Source: Rhizobium sp. BT04 (GTDB lineage Bacteria > Pseudomonadota > Alphaproteobacteria > Rhizobiales > Rhizobiaceae). Taken from it: DNA of 64,000 nucleotides. The notes beneath the pieces were generated by a model that did no database searches, was not told the DNA's origin, and saw nothing but the letters and a program-made list of their open reading frames with translations. Made by a program: the position numbers and the translations under genes. The stretch lies in the NCBI RefSeq assembly GCF_030053135.1, contig NZ_CP125652.1:2390001-2454000 (forward strand), written 5' to 3'. This document shows, one piece after another, positions 36,640 to 45,501 of the stretch (the stretch's first letter is position 1; each line of letters begins with the position of its first letter).

Positions 36640-37722
36640 TCAGGCGGTTGCCGGACGGATCACCCGGCCGGCGGAATCGAACAGATGGCAGGCGGCGGGA
36701 TCGGCCGTCAGCGCCACGCGGTCACCCGGGCGCACGGCGATATCGCCCTCGGCGCGCACGACGATCGGCTGCTGCTGCGAGCCGACGGTCAGGTAGGTCT
36801 CGACGCCGAGGCGCTCGACGATGACGACTTCGGCCGTAAAGTGGTCCTGGCCCGCGGCGGCGATCTTCAGATGCTCCGGCCGGATGCCGAGCTTGGCATC
36901 GCCCTGCGGCATCGCGCCGTTGGCATCGGCGAGATCAAGCGAAAGCCCGATCGGGCTGTTGAGATGCACCTTGCCGGCCGCCGGCCGCGTTATAGTGACG
37001 GGAATGACGTTCATCTTCGGCGAGCCGATGAAGGTCGCGACGAATTCGTTGTCCGGCTCATGATAGAGCGACATCGGCGCACCCTCCTGCGCCACCACAC
37101 CCTTGTTCAGCACGACGATGCGGTCGGCCATCGTCATCGCTTCCACCTGGTCGTGAGTGACGTAGACGACCGTCGCCTTCAGCTCGCGGTGCAGGCGTTG
37201 CAGCTCAGCGCGCATCTGCACGCGCAGCGCCGAATCGAGGTTCGACAGCGGCTCGTCGAACAGGATCAGCGCCGGCTTCTTGATGATGGCGCGGCCAATC
37301 GCGACGCGCTGGCGCTGGCCGCCGGAAAGAGCGGCCGGGCGGCGGTCGAGATAGTCGGTGAGCTGCAGGATCTCGGCGACAGCTTCGACCTGCCGGCGGA
37401 TTTCCGCCTCCGGCACTTTCTTCAGGCTGAGCGAGAAACCGATATTTTCGGCAACGCTCATATGCGGATAGAGCGCATAGGACTGGAACACCATGGCGAT
37501 GCCACGTTTGTCCGGCGGCACATCGTTGATGCGCTTGCCGTTGAGGATGAGGTCGCCCTCGTCGATGCCTTCGAGGCCGGCGATCATCCGCAGCAGCGTC
37601 GACTTGCCGCAGCCGGACGGGCCGACGAAGACCGCGAATTCGCCGTCTTCGACGGTGATGTCGACGCCCTTGATGACCTCGAGCGCACCGTAGAACTTGC
37701 GAACGTTTCTGAGATTGATCAT
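36640..37722 (-). CDS. CUT1 ABC transporter ATP-binding protein (Thu-like cluster)
   Basis: 360 residues, MalK/UgpC type: Walker [10 protein letters not shown], signature [10 protein letters not shown], Walker [15 protein letters not shown]-loop [11 protein letters not shown], and a carboxy TOBE domain with LGIRPEHLKIAA. It energises the transporter encoded directly upstream (SBP at 39.6-40.9 kb, permeases at 37.7-39.5 kb). Confidence 0.9.
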   Translation of the reverse strand: MINLRNVRKFYGALEVIKGVDITVEDGEFAVFVGPSGCGKSTLLRMIAGLEGIDEGDLILNGKRINDVPPDKRGIAMVFQSYALYPHMSVAENIGFSLSLKKVPEAEIRRQVEAVAEILQLTDYLDRRPAALSGGQRQRVAIGRAIIKKPALILFDEPLSNLDSALRVQMRAELQRLHRELKATVVYVTHDQVEAMTMADRIVVLNKGVVAQEGAPMSLYHEPDNEFVATFIGSPKMNVIPVTITRPAAGKVHLNSPIGLSLDLADANGAMPQGDAKLGIRPEHLKIAAAGQDHFTAEVVIVERLGVETYLTVGSQQQPIVVRAEGDIAVRPGDRVALTADPAACHLFDSAGRVIRPATA

Positions 37723-37741
37723 CTGTTTCTCTTTCTTGATC

Positions 37742-38653
37742 TCAGCCCTTCACGCCGCCCGAGAATGTCTGGACGAGGAAGCGCCGCGCAAAGCCGAAAG
37801 CGACGACGGCAGGCAGCAGGTAGATGAAGGCCAGCGCTGTCAGCAGGCCGTAATCGATCTCGTTGATGCGCAGGAAGGCGCGGAAGAGACCGAGCGGCAG
37901 CGTCTGCAGCTCCGGTGACGACAGGAAGATCAGTGGCAGGAGAAAGTCACCCCAGGCCGACATGAACGCGAAGAGCCCGGCGGCCGCAAGCCCCGGCAGC
38001 GCCAGCGGTATCAGCACCCGGCGGATGCGCTGGATGAGTGTCGCCCCATCCATCAGCGCCGCCTCCTCGTAGTCCCGCGGCAGCCCATCGAAGAAGGTCT
38101 TCATGATCCAGAGCGCCAGCGGCAATTGCATCGTCGCCAGCACCAGGATTAGCCCAAGATAACCGTCGATGAAGCCGGTCCAGCGCATGATGTCGCGGGC
38201 ATAGCTGCCGAAGATCGGCCTGAGCACCGCCGCCTCCGCATTGTTCAGCGTCAGCAGGAACTTGTAGAGCGGCACGACCAGCGCCGTCGGCGGCAGCACC
38301 CGGATGAGCAGGATCGCGTAGAGGAAGGGCAGCTTCCACCAGGCCCGGGTGCGCGACAGCGCATAACCACCAAGCCCGGAAAGCACCATGACGAGCAGCG
38401 TGGCGCCGCCGACCACGAAAAGCGAGTTGAACAGCCACTTCGCCCCGTCCTCCTTGGTGAAGACCCTGATGTAATTGGCGAAAGTCCACTGCTCCGGCCA
38501 GTGCAGGAAGAGCTGCGCATTGCCGTCGAACGAGGCGAGCAGCACCCAGAAGAAAGGCACGGCGCAGAAGATCGAAATCAGCGACAGCGTCGCATAGGCG
38601 ATGAGGTCGGAGCGCACCTTGTTTGCGGTCTCGCTCGGGGAAACGACGGCCAT
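37742..38653 (-). CDS. CUT1 ABC transporter permease (MalG type, Thu-like cluster)
   Basis: 303 residues with six predicted transmembrane segments and the coupling motif EAALMDGATLIQRIRRVLIP. It lies one base downstream of the other permease gene and 19 bases upstream of the ATPase gene. It forms the inner-membrane channel for a sugar captured by the binding protein of this cluster. Confidence 0.89.
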   Translation of the reverse strand: MAVVSPSETANKVRSDLIAYATLSLISIFCAVPFFWVLLASFDGNAQLFLHWPEQWTFANYIRVFTKEDGAKWLFNSLFVVGGATLLVMVLSGLGGYALSRTRAWWKLPFLYAILLIRVLPPTALVVPLYKFLLTLNNAEAAVLRPIFGSYARDIMRWTGFIDGYLGLILVLATMQLPLALWIMKTFFDGLPRDYEEAALMDGATLIQRIRRVLIPLALPGLAAAGLFAFMSAWGDFLLPLIFLSSPELQTLPLGLFRAFLRINEIDYGLLTALAFIYLLPAVVAFGFARRFLVQTFSGGVKG

Positions 38654-38654
38654 G

Positions 38655-39542
38655 TCAGACCTCCACCTTCATCGCTCGGACATAGGCGATGCCCAACATC
38701 AGCGAGATGACGAGTGCGACGACGGCGACCGCAGCACCATAGCCCAGCTGGAACGCCGTGAAGGACTGGTTGTAGATATAGATGCTGACCACCTCGGTCG
38801 CCCCGCCCGGCCCGCCACGCGTCAGCGCATAGACGAGGCCGAACACGGCGATGGTGGAGACGGCCGAGATCAACATATAGAGCAGGATCGTCGGCATCAT
38901 CAGCGGCAGGGTGATGCGGCGGAACATCTGCGATGGAGTGGCGCCGTCCATGCGCGCTGCCTCATAAATCTCCGCCGGAATGGTACTGAGGCCGGCCGTC
39001 AACAGGATCATCGCCGTGGCGATGCCGCGCCAGGTGTTGACGACAATGATCATCGACAGCGGGAAGACCTGCAGCCAGTCGGCCGGCGTGATGCCGAAGA
39101 AGCTGACGATGCGGCTGAGTGTGGCATTGTCGCCACCCGCCAGCATCGATATCCACATGAAACCGGCGACGACTTCAGGGGCTGCGTTCGGCAACAGGAT
39201 GATCGACGAGAACACCCGCCGAAAGCGGATCGGGCGGCGCAGCGCAATTGCCGAGATCAGGCCGAGCACGAACTGGCCGATCACCGCCGAACCGATGACG
39301 AAAACGAAGGTGACGAACAGCGAATTCCAGAACTTCGCGTCGTTGAAGAGCCTGACATAGTTCCTGAAGCCAACGAAGCGGGGCCGAAGGGCCGCCGCCC
39401 CGGTCAGCGCCTCGTTGGTGAAGCTCAGATAGATGGAATAGAGGGCCGGATAGATGACGAAGGCCAGAAGCAACACCAGCGAGGGCAGCAGGATCAGCAG
39501 CCATTGCCGCTCGGCGCGCTTTTCATGAGAGTTTCGGGCCAT
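38655..39542 (-). CDS. CUT1 ABC transporter permease (MalF type, Thu-like cluster)
   Basis: 295 residues with six predicted transmembrane segments, coupling motif EAARMDGATPSQMFRRITLP and the MalF-type TRGGPGGATEVV segment. It follows the binding-protein gene after a 96-base gap containing an inverted repeat. Confidence 0.89.
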   Translation of the reverse strand: MARNSHEKRAERQWLLILLPSLVLLLAFVIYPALYSIYLSFTNEALTGAAALRPRFVGFRNYVRLFNDAKFWNSLFVTFVFVIGSAVIGQFVLGLISAIALRRPIRFRRVFSSIILLPNAAPEVVAGFMWISMLAGGDNATLSRIVSFFGITPADWLQVFPLSMIIVVNTWRGIATAMILLTAGLSTIPAEIYEAARMDGATPSQMFRRITLPLMMPTILLYMLISAVSTIAVFGLVYALTRGGPGGATEVVSIYIYNQSFTAFQLGYGAAVAVVALVISLMLGIAYVRAMKVEV

Positions 39543-39584
39543 GGAAGCTCACAACCTTATCGGCTTATCGAATGAAAGCGGGAA

Positions 39585-39607
39585 GACGCGGGCGATGGTG
39601 CCGCGTC
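39585..39607 (-). repeat. Inverted repeat between the Thu-like binding-protein and permease genes
   Basis: Seven-base arms GACGCGG (39585-39591) and CCGCGTC (39601-39607) with a nine-base loop, in the gap after the binding-protein stop codon. Its position parallels the hairpins in the smo and GtsA-like clusters. Confidence 0.6.
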
Positions 39608-39638
39608 CCCGTCCTGGCGGAAGAGCGGGTGTCGGCGC

Positions 39639-40931
39639 TTACTTGACCATGTCGTCGCCGAGCGTTTCCTTGACATAGTCGACGAGGATCTTCTGGGCGC
39701 CGGCGGCATCGGTTTCCTTGCGCAGCAGCGCTTCGGTGGCCCGCGCCACACCTTCCGAAACCGTGCCGAAACCGGAGGCCTGTTTCAGGAACACGCCGTT
39801 TCCGGCCGCTGCATGGATCGGAACCAGTTCCGTTAGCTTCTGGAAGTCAGCATTGTCAGCCGCATCCTTGCTGGCCGGGATGTTGCCAATGCGGGCGGCG
39901 TAGGAAACCTGTGTCTCGATCGAGCCGATCTCCATCAGCGCCTTGATCGCCAGCTCGGTATTGGCCGACTTGGAATTGACCGCCCACGGTGCGGCGAGGT
40001 TGGCCAGCACATACTGGCCGCTGCTCTGACCCGGAACGGTCCAGGTGCCGACCACCTTCGTCACGTCAGGGATCGGGTTCTTGCTTTCACGGCCCCAGTC
40101 GAAAATATAACACCAGGAGCCGCAGGTGGTGGCGACGAGCTTGCCGGCCGGGAACATCTGATACTTCGGCACGACCCAGGGCTCGGGCCCGAGCAGCGGT
40201 TGGGTCGGCATCAGATCCTTGTCGATCAATTCCTTGTAAACGTTGAAGACATCCTTGATGCCTTCGCCATTGAGGTCGAGCTTGCCGTCGGCATCGACAA
40301 GCTGCGGCGTCTTGGAACCGACGAGCAGGTGTTGGAAGCCTTCATCGAAGGCACCGCTTCCCCAGGAAACGCCGGCCGGGAACAGCAGGCCGTAAGCGCC
40401 GGTCTTCTGTTTGATCTCGGCCGCACGATCGAGAAGCTCCTGCCAGGTCTTCGGCTGTTCGGTGGAGATGCCGGCTTTTTCGAGAACGTCCTTACGGTAA
40501 TAGATTTCCTGGATGCCGAGCATGAACGGCATCACATAGGTTTCACCATCCGGGCTGACGGCAAGTTCCTTGGCGACCTCATAAAGGTTGGCGTAGCCAT
40601 CCCAGGCCTTGAACTCCTTGGTAACAGGCGCGAGATAGCCGGCTTCCACCATGTCGGCGACGGCGGCCGTCGTCGGAATGGAGAACAGGTCGGGCGCGTT
40701 GCCGGCGCCGAGCTCGGTCAGGAGCTTGGTCAGGTAATCCTTGTCGGGTGCCGGATATTCGATGACCTCGACGGTGACGCCATATTTCTTTTCGATCCGC
40801 TCGACCGTCGACTTCATCGCGTCGATGCCGGCCTGACCATGATTTGCAATTCGGATTGTTTCTGCCTGCGCCAGCGTCGAAACCGCGCCGAGCAGAACGG
40901 CGCACAGGCCGCCAAGAATCATCTTCTTCAA
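39639..40931 (-). CDS. ABC transporter periplasmic sugar-binding protein (Thu-like cluster)
   Basis: About 430 residues. I propose a TTG start at 40931: GGGAGGAC lies seven bases upstream of it, whereas the first ATG (40922) is too far from that site. The signal peptide is then MKKMILGGLCAVLLGAVSTL with cleavage near AQAET. The mature protein is a family-1 solute-binding protein (NHGQAGIDAMKSTVERIEKK, FMLGIQEIYYRKDVLEKAG). It leads the operon ending in the thuA-like gene and is divergent from the Gfo/Idh/MocA gene. Confidence 0.87.
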   Translation of the reverse strand: MKKMILGGLCAVLLGAVSTLAQAETIRIANHGQAGIDAMKSTVERIEKKYGVTVEVIEYPAPDKDYLTKLLTELGAGNAPDLFSIPTTAAVADMVEAGYLAPVTKEFKAWDGYANLYEVAKELAVSPDGETYVMPFMLGIQEIYYRKDVLEKAGISTEQPKTWQELLDRAAEIKQKTGAYGLLFPAGVSWGSGAFDEGFQHLLVGSKTPQLVDADGKLDLNGEGIKDVFNVYKELIDKDLMPTQPLLGPEPWVVPKYQMFPAGKLVATTCGSWCYIFDWGRESKNPIPDVTKVVGTWTVPGQSSGQYVLANLAAPWAVNSKSANTELAIKALMEIGSIETQVSYAARIGNIPASKDAADNADFQKLTELVPIHAAAGNGVFLKQASGFGTVSEGVARATEALLRKETDAAGAQKILVDYVKETLGDDMVK

Positions 40932-41093
40932 CGGAAGTCCTCCCTTTTGTAGAGACACGGCGCCCTCCAGCACCGGCTGCGAAAATGTACACGCATTCCT
41001 AACGCTGACAAGGCGGTTTTTGAAAGGATTTATATGTGAGTTTTAATATACTGATATTGCTTATCTATTTAGACATTGCCATCACCAAACCGT

Positions 41094-41113
41094 TTGTGTA
41101 ATCGTGTGCACAA
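41094..41113. promoter_or_regulatory. Candidate operator between the Thu-like operon and the Gfo/Idh/MocA gene
   Basis: TTGTG (41094-41098) and CACAA (41109-41113) form an inverted repeat with a GTGCAC core, 22 bases before the Gfo/Idh/MocA start codon. A LacI-family gene lies just downstream and could act here. Confidence 0.4.
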
Positions 41114-41134
41114 TACATTCAGGGAGGAAATTTC

Positions 41135-42139
41135 ATGACTGGGAAATTACGCCTTGGCGTCATCGGCGCCGGCTTGAAGGCGGCAGAATATGCCGAGAGC
41201 TGGGTCAAGATGCCGGAGATCGAATTTGCTGCACTCGCCGACACCACGGCGGCTTCGCGCCAGCGCCTGATCGACGTCTGCCTCGCCGCCGGCGCACCAG
41301 AACCGAAGAGCTTCGAGGATTATCGCCAGATGCTCGCGGAATGCCGGGGCGATCTCGACATCGTCTACGTCTCCACCCCGCATGCCTTCCATGCCGAGCA
41401 GGCAACCGCCGTTGCCGAGGCCGGCCTCGACCTCTTCCTGGAAAAGCCGATGGTGACGACGGTCGACGAGGCCGAGAGGCTGATCGCCGCGCAGAAAAAG
41501 AGCGGCGTCACCATCGTTACCGCCTTCCAGGGCGGCCTCTCGCCGCTGGTGCTCGACACACGCCGGCGGACTCTCGCCGGCGAATTCGGCGAGTTGATCG
41601 TCATATCCGGCATGATCTGGGAAAGCTGGTCGTCCAACTACGACGGCCATTGGAAGCAGCAGCCTGAGATATCAGGAGGCGGCTTCATGTTCGATACCGG
41701 CGCCCACATGATGAACACCGTCTGCCTGCTCGCCAATTCCGATTTCGACAGTGTTTCGGCCTATATGGCCAATCATGGCAAAAAGGTCGACATCGCCACC
41801 GCCGTCTCAGCGCGGCTGAAGAACGGCGCGCTGGCGACATTGACGGCCGCCGGCGAAGGCCCTCCGGGCTGCGCCTCCTACATCACCTTCTTCTATTCGA
41901 AGGCGATCGTGCGCATCGACGCCTGGGGCGGCTGGCGCGAGATCAGCGTCGGGCGCACCGCCGAGCCGCGCGAGGAGGCCGAGATTCTCGGCAATCCGAT
42001 GAAGAATTTCCTCGCCATTCGCGAGGGAAAGATGGAAAACTCCGGCTCCGTTGAAATGGGCCTCAGATTCGCTAGGCTATGGGATGCAATCAAGGAATCG
42101 GCAGCGGCCGACGGCGCTTCCGTCAGGATCGTCGCCTAA
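41135..42139 (+). CDS. Gfo/Idh/MocA-family oxidoreductase (ThuB-like)
   Basis: 334 residues: amino Rossmann fold (RLGVIGAGLKAAEYAESW), the family motif EKPMVTTVDEAERL with the catalytic-region Lys, and a carboxy alpha/beta domain with GGGFMFDTGAHMMNTV. AGGGAGG precedes the ATG. ThuB of the trehalose system belongs to this family, so together with ThuA it may oxidise a disaccharide or glycoside at C3. It is followed by a LacI regulator in the same direction. Confidence 0.85.
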   Translation: MTGKLRLGVIGAGLKAAEYAESWVKMPEIEFAALADTTAASRQRLIDVCLAAGAPEPKSFEDYRQMLAECRGDLDIVYVSTPHAFHAEQATAVAEAGLDLFLEKPMVTTVDEAERLIAAQKKSGVTIVTAFQGGLSPLVLDTRRRTLAGEFGELIVISGMIWESWSSNYDGHWKQQPEISGGGFMFDTGAHMMNTVCLLANSDFDSVSAYMANHGKKVDIATAVSARLKNGALATLTAAGEGPPGCASYITFFYSKAIVRIDAWGGWREISVGRTAEPREEAEILGNPMKNFLAIREGKMENSGSVEMGLRFARLWDAIKESAAADGASVRIVA

Positions 42140-42151
42140 CAGGCGCTGAAG

Positions 42152-43150
42152 ATGAGCGGTATGAGCAGACGGCGGATCACCTCGAAGGAACTGGCGAAAC
42201 TCGCCGGCGTCTCCTCCGCCACCATTTCCCGCGCCTTTTCGCCGGATTCGCGCATCGGCAGCGCCACGCGCGACCGCATCCTCGCCGTCGCCCGTGAACA
42301 TGGCTACCAGCCGAACGCGATCGCCCGCTCGCTGAACAACCAGCGCTCGCGCCTCGTCGCCCTTGTTGTCAATGCGATCGGCAACCCCTGCGAGGCCGAG
42401 GAGCAGCAGCTTCTCGTCCACCGCCTGCAGGCAAGACAATTGCTGCCGATCATCCTCTGCTGCGCCGATCATTCCGACCGGCTGCAGCTGATGCGCCTTG
42501 CCTCCACCTATCAGGTCGATCACGTCGTCGTCTTCTCCGACATGGTGTCGATGCAGGATGCCGTCGACATCTTCCACACGACCAAGCCGATCATCGTCTC
42601 CTTCGAGCCGCTCGACAACGGAAACGTCTCCAGCATCCGCATCGACGGCTCTGAGGCCGCCGACGAGATCATCGACAAGATCGTCCGTGACGGCAAGAAG
42701 CGTTTCGCCTACCTCTCCGGCACCAATTCCAGCTGGATCGACAAGCTCAGGCGCAAATGGTTCGCCGATGCGCTGGCCAAGCGCGGCCTCGCCTTCGAGG
42801 CGCAAGCCGTCGGCGATTATTCCTATGATTCCGGCTTCAAGGAAGCCGTGCTCCTGCTGCATCGAGACAAGGTCGACGCCGTCATCTGCGGCAACGACGT
42901 GATGGCGATCGGTGCGCGCGATGCCGCCCGCCGGGTGCTCGGCAAGAACACACCGGATGATATCGCCATCGTCGGTCAGGACGGCATCGCCATGGCTGCC
43001 TGGGACTGCAACGACCTCACCACGCTGAGCCTCGACCACGTCGCCTTCATCGATGCCGTCGTCGAACTGATCGAACGCCATGACGCCGAGATCGAAGGCC
43101 CGCACAGCATCACACTCACCTGCACCGCCCGCTGGGGCTCGACCGCATAG
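42152..43150 (+). CDS. LacI-family transcriptional regulator
   Basis: 332 residues with headpiece ITSKELAKLAGVSSATISRA, hinge NAIARSLNNQRS and a LacI-type ligand domain (VDAVICGNDVMAIGARDAAR). It lies 12 bases after the Gfo/Idh/MocA gene and before the GH2 gene, so it probably controls the Thu-like cluster, the GH2 gene, or both. Confidence 0.88.
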   Translation: MSGMSRRRITSKELAKLAGVSSATISRAFSPDSRIGSATRDRILAVAREHGYQPNAIARSLNNQRSRLVALVVNAIGNPCEAEEQQLLVHRLQARQLLPIILCCADHSDRLQLMRLASTYQVDHVVVFSDMVSMQDAVDIFHTTKPIIVSFEPLDNGNVSSIRIDGSEAADEIIDKIVRDGKKRFAYLSGTNSSWIDKLRRKWFADALAKRGLAFEAQAVGDYSYDSGFKEAVLLLHRDKVDAVICGNDVMAIGARDAARRVLGKNTPDDIAIVGQDGIAMAAWDCNDLTTLSLDHVAFIDAVVELIERHDAEIEGPHSITLTCTARWGSTA

Positions 43151-43184
43151 CGGCACACATCCATTGCATCGAGGAGGAATACCG

Positions 43185-43250
43185 ATGACCAGATTTTCAC
43201 GCGCTGAAAGGCGCCGCAGCGTTTCTGACGCCCTTGCCGGAGGAGCCTGA
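43185..43250 (+). CDS. Short 21-codon open frame immediately before the GH2 gene
   Basis: A very strong ribosome binding site (GAGGAGGAA at 43171-43179) precedes an ATG at 43185 opening 21 codons (MTRFSRAERRRSVSDALAGG plus Ala) that stop at 43248-43250, one base before the GH2 start. The GH2 ribosome binding site lies inside this frame. It may be a leader peptide coupling translation, or the scar of a deleted gene. No family is recognised. Confidence 0.4.
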   Translation: MTRFSRAERRRSVSDALAGGA

Positions 43251-43251
43251 A

Positions 43252-45495
43252 ATGCGTTCCGTCGTCTCCTTCAACGAAGGCTGGAGTTTCCATGAGGGCT
43301 TCGGCCAGCGATTGCTCGAAACTTTCGATGCCGCCAAGTCAGTCAGCCTGCCGCATACCGCCGTCGAATTGCCCTTCAACTATTTCGATGAGACCAGCTA
43401 TCAGCGCGCCTTCACCTATCAGAAGATGCTGCGTTGGCTGCCGGAATTCGAGGGGCGCGAGGTCTCGCTCGTCTTCGACGCCGCCATGGCCGACAGCGTC
43501 GTCTATTTGAACGGCGAAGAGATCATCGCTCATAAGGACGGCTACACCCCTTTCGAGGCCCGCCTCACCGGCAGGCTCCTCAAGGGCGAGAATCTCGTCA
43601 CCGTCAAGATCGACGGCAGCGAAAACCCCGCCATTCCGCCCTTCGGCGGCCGCATCGATTATCTCACCTATGCCGGCATCTACCGCGACGTCTGGCTGAA
43701 GGTCACCGACCCGGTGTCGATCGGCAATCTCAAGATCGAAACCACAGACGTTCTTCGTCCGGAAAAATCGGCGAGCGTGCGCGTCGACGTCGCCAATCCC
43801 GAGAGCCGTAGCTTCTCGGCGACCGTCACCGCCACGCTGAAGCAGGCAGACGGCACGGTGGTGGCCACCGCCGCCACCGAAACGATCGGCAGCCGCACGA
43901 CCCTCTCCTTCGGCAGCCTTACCGGCATTGCCCTTTGGGACATCACCGATCCCACGCTCTACGAAGTCGCCGTCGAGCTCCGGACCGAACACGGCTCCGA
44001 CCGTCTCTCCGCCCGCTTCGGCTTCCGCACCGCCGAGTTCACGCCGGAAGGCTTCCTCTTGAACGGCAAGCCGCTGAAGCTGCGTGGCCTCAACCGTCAC
44101 CAGGCCTTCCCCTATGTCGGTTATGCCGCCGGCCGCTCCGCGCAGGAGCGCGACGCCGACATCATGAAGTCGGTGCTGAAATGCAATATCGTCCGCACCT
44201 CGCACTATCCGCAGTCGAAATGGTTCCTCGACCGCTGCGATGCGATCGGCCTGCTGGTTTTCGAGGAGATTCCCGGCTGGCAGCATATCGGCGATGCCGA
44301 CTGGCAGCAGGAATCGATCGAAAACGTCCGCCGCATGATCGAGCGCGACTGGAACCATCCCTCGATCATCATCTGGGGCGTGCGCATCAACGAATCGCAG
44401 GACAATCACGATTTCTACGCCGAGACCAACCGGCTGGCCCGTGAACTCGACAGCACCCGCCAGACCGGCGGCGTGCGTTATATCACCGAGAGCGAGCTGC
44501 TCGAAGACGTCTATACGATGAACGACTTCATCCTCGGCAATGAAGAACTGCCGGGCGCCAACCGCCCGCGCACGGCGCTGCGCGCCCAGCTGGAAAACAC
44601 CGGCCTGTCGCGCAAGGTGCCGTACCTCATCACCGAGTTCAACGGCCACATGCACCCGACGAAGATCTACGACCAGGAACAGCGCCAGGCCGAGCATGTG
44701 CGCCGGCACCTGGATGTGCTGAACGCCGCCTATGGCGACCCCGATATATCGGGCGCCATCGGCTGGTGCATGTTCGATTACAACACCCATAAGGATTTCG
44801 GCTCGGGCGATCGCATCTGCTATCACGGTGTCATGGACATGTTCCGCGAGCCGAAATTCGCGGCCTATGCCTATATCAGCCAGTGCGATCCGTCCGACGA
44901 GATCGTCATGAAGCCGGCAACCTTCTGGGCGCGCGGCGAACGCAATATCGGCGGCGTGCTGCCGCTGATCATCCTCACCAACTGCGACGAGGTGGAGCTG
45001 CGATATGGCGCGCTTTCGAAGCGCATCGGTCCGGACCGCGAGAATTATCCGCATTTGCCGCATCCGCCCGTCGTGCTCGACCATCGACACTTCACCGCCG
45101 ACGAACTTGGCACCTGGGGTCTCGAATGGATCGACGGCACCTTGACCGGCTATATCGACGGCCAGCCGGTGACGAGCCTGACGCTGGCGGCCGATCCCTT
45201 GCCGACGACGCTGGAAATCATCGCCGACAGCTCGACGCTGAAAGCCCGCGAACGCGACAGCACCCGTGTCGTCATCCGCGCCCTCGATCAGTGCGGCCAG
45301 CGCCTGCCCTTCATGAATGACAGCATATCGCTGAAGGTGCATGGCCCGGCGAAAGTCATCGGCCCGACCAATGTACCCTTGCAGGGTGGCACGGCCGGTT
45401 TCTGGCTGGAGGCGACGGGGTTCACTGGCGAGATCACCGTCGAAGCGGTCTCCTCGCGTTTCCCTCCGGTGACAACAATCGTGACGGCCGCCTAA
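43252..45495 (+). CDS. Glycoside hydrolase family 2 protein (beta-galactosidase-like)
   Basis: 747 residues: amino sugar-binding (jelly-roll) domain, immunoglobulin-like domain, then a TIM barrel from about residue 270. The acid/base Glu381 is in WGVRINESQ and the nucleophile Glu462 in LITEFNGH. HYPQSKWFLDRCDAIG and the barrel motif FEEIPGWQ agree with GH2 exo-glycosidases. The carboxy end holds further beta domains. There is no signal peptide, so it should cleave an imported glycoside in the cytoplasm. ATG 43252 follows GGAGGAG at 43239-43245. Convergent with the GtsA-like transporter operon, six bases away. Confidence 0.88.
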   Translation: MRSVVSFNEGWSFHEGFGQRLLETFDAAKSVSLPHTAVELPFNYFDETSYQRAFTYQKMLRWLPEFEGREVSLVFDAAMADSVVYLNGEEIIAHKDGYTPFEARLTGRLLKGENLVTVKIDGSENPAIPPFGGRIDYLTYAGIYRDVWLKVTDPVSIGNLKIETTDVLRPEKSASVRVDVANPESRSFSATVTATLKQADGTVVATAATETIGSRTTLSFGSLTGIALWDITDPTLYEVAVELRTEHGSDRLSARFGFRTAEFTPEGFLLNGKPLKLRGLNRHQAFPYVGYAAGRSAQERDADIMKSVLKCNIVRTSHYPQSKWFLDRCDAIGLLVFEEIPGWQHIGDADWQQESIENVRRMIERDWNHPSIIIWGVRINESQDNHDFYAETNRLARELDSTRQTGGVRYITESELLEDVYTMNDFILGNEELPGANRPRTALRAQLENTGLSRKVPYLITEFNGHMHPTKIYDQEQRQAEHVRRHLDVLNAAYGDPDISGAIGWCMFDYNTHKDFGSGDRICYHGVMDMFREPKFAAYAYISQCDPSDEIVMKPATFWARGERNIGGVLPLIILTNCDEVELRYGALSKRIGPDRENYPHLPHPPVVLDHRHFTADELGTWGLEWIDGTLTGYIDGQPVTSLTLAADPLPTTLEIIADSSTLKARERDSTRVVIRALDQCGQRLPFMNDSISLKVHGPAKVIGPTNVPLQGGTAGFWLEATGFTGEITVEAVSSRFPPVTTIVTAA

Positions 45496-45501
45496 CGGCC
45501 G

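Noticed and set aside
43339..45342. A 667-codon minus-strand frame opposite the GH2 gene
   Set aside because: Same type of antisense shadow; the GH2 frame carries complete catalytic motifs.
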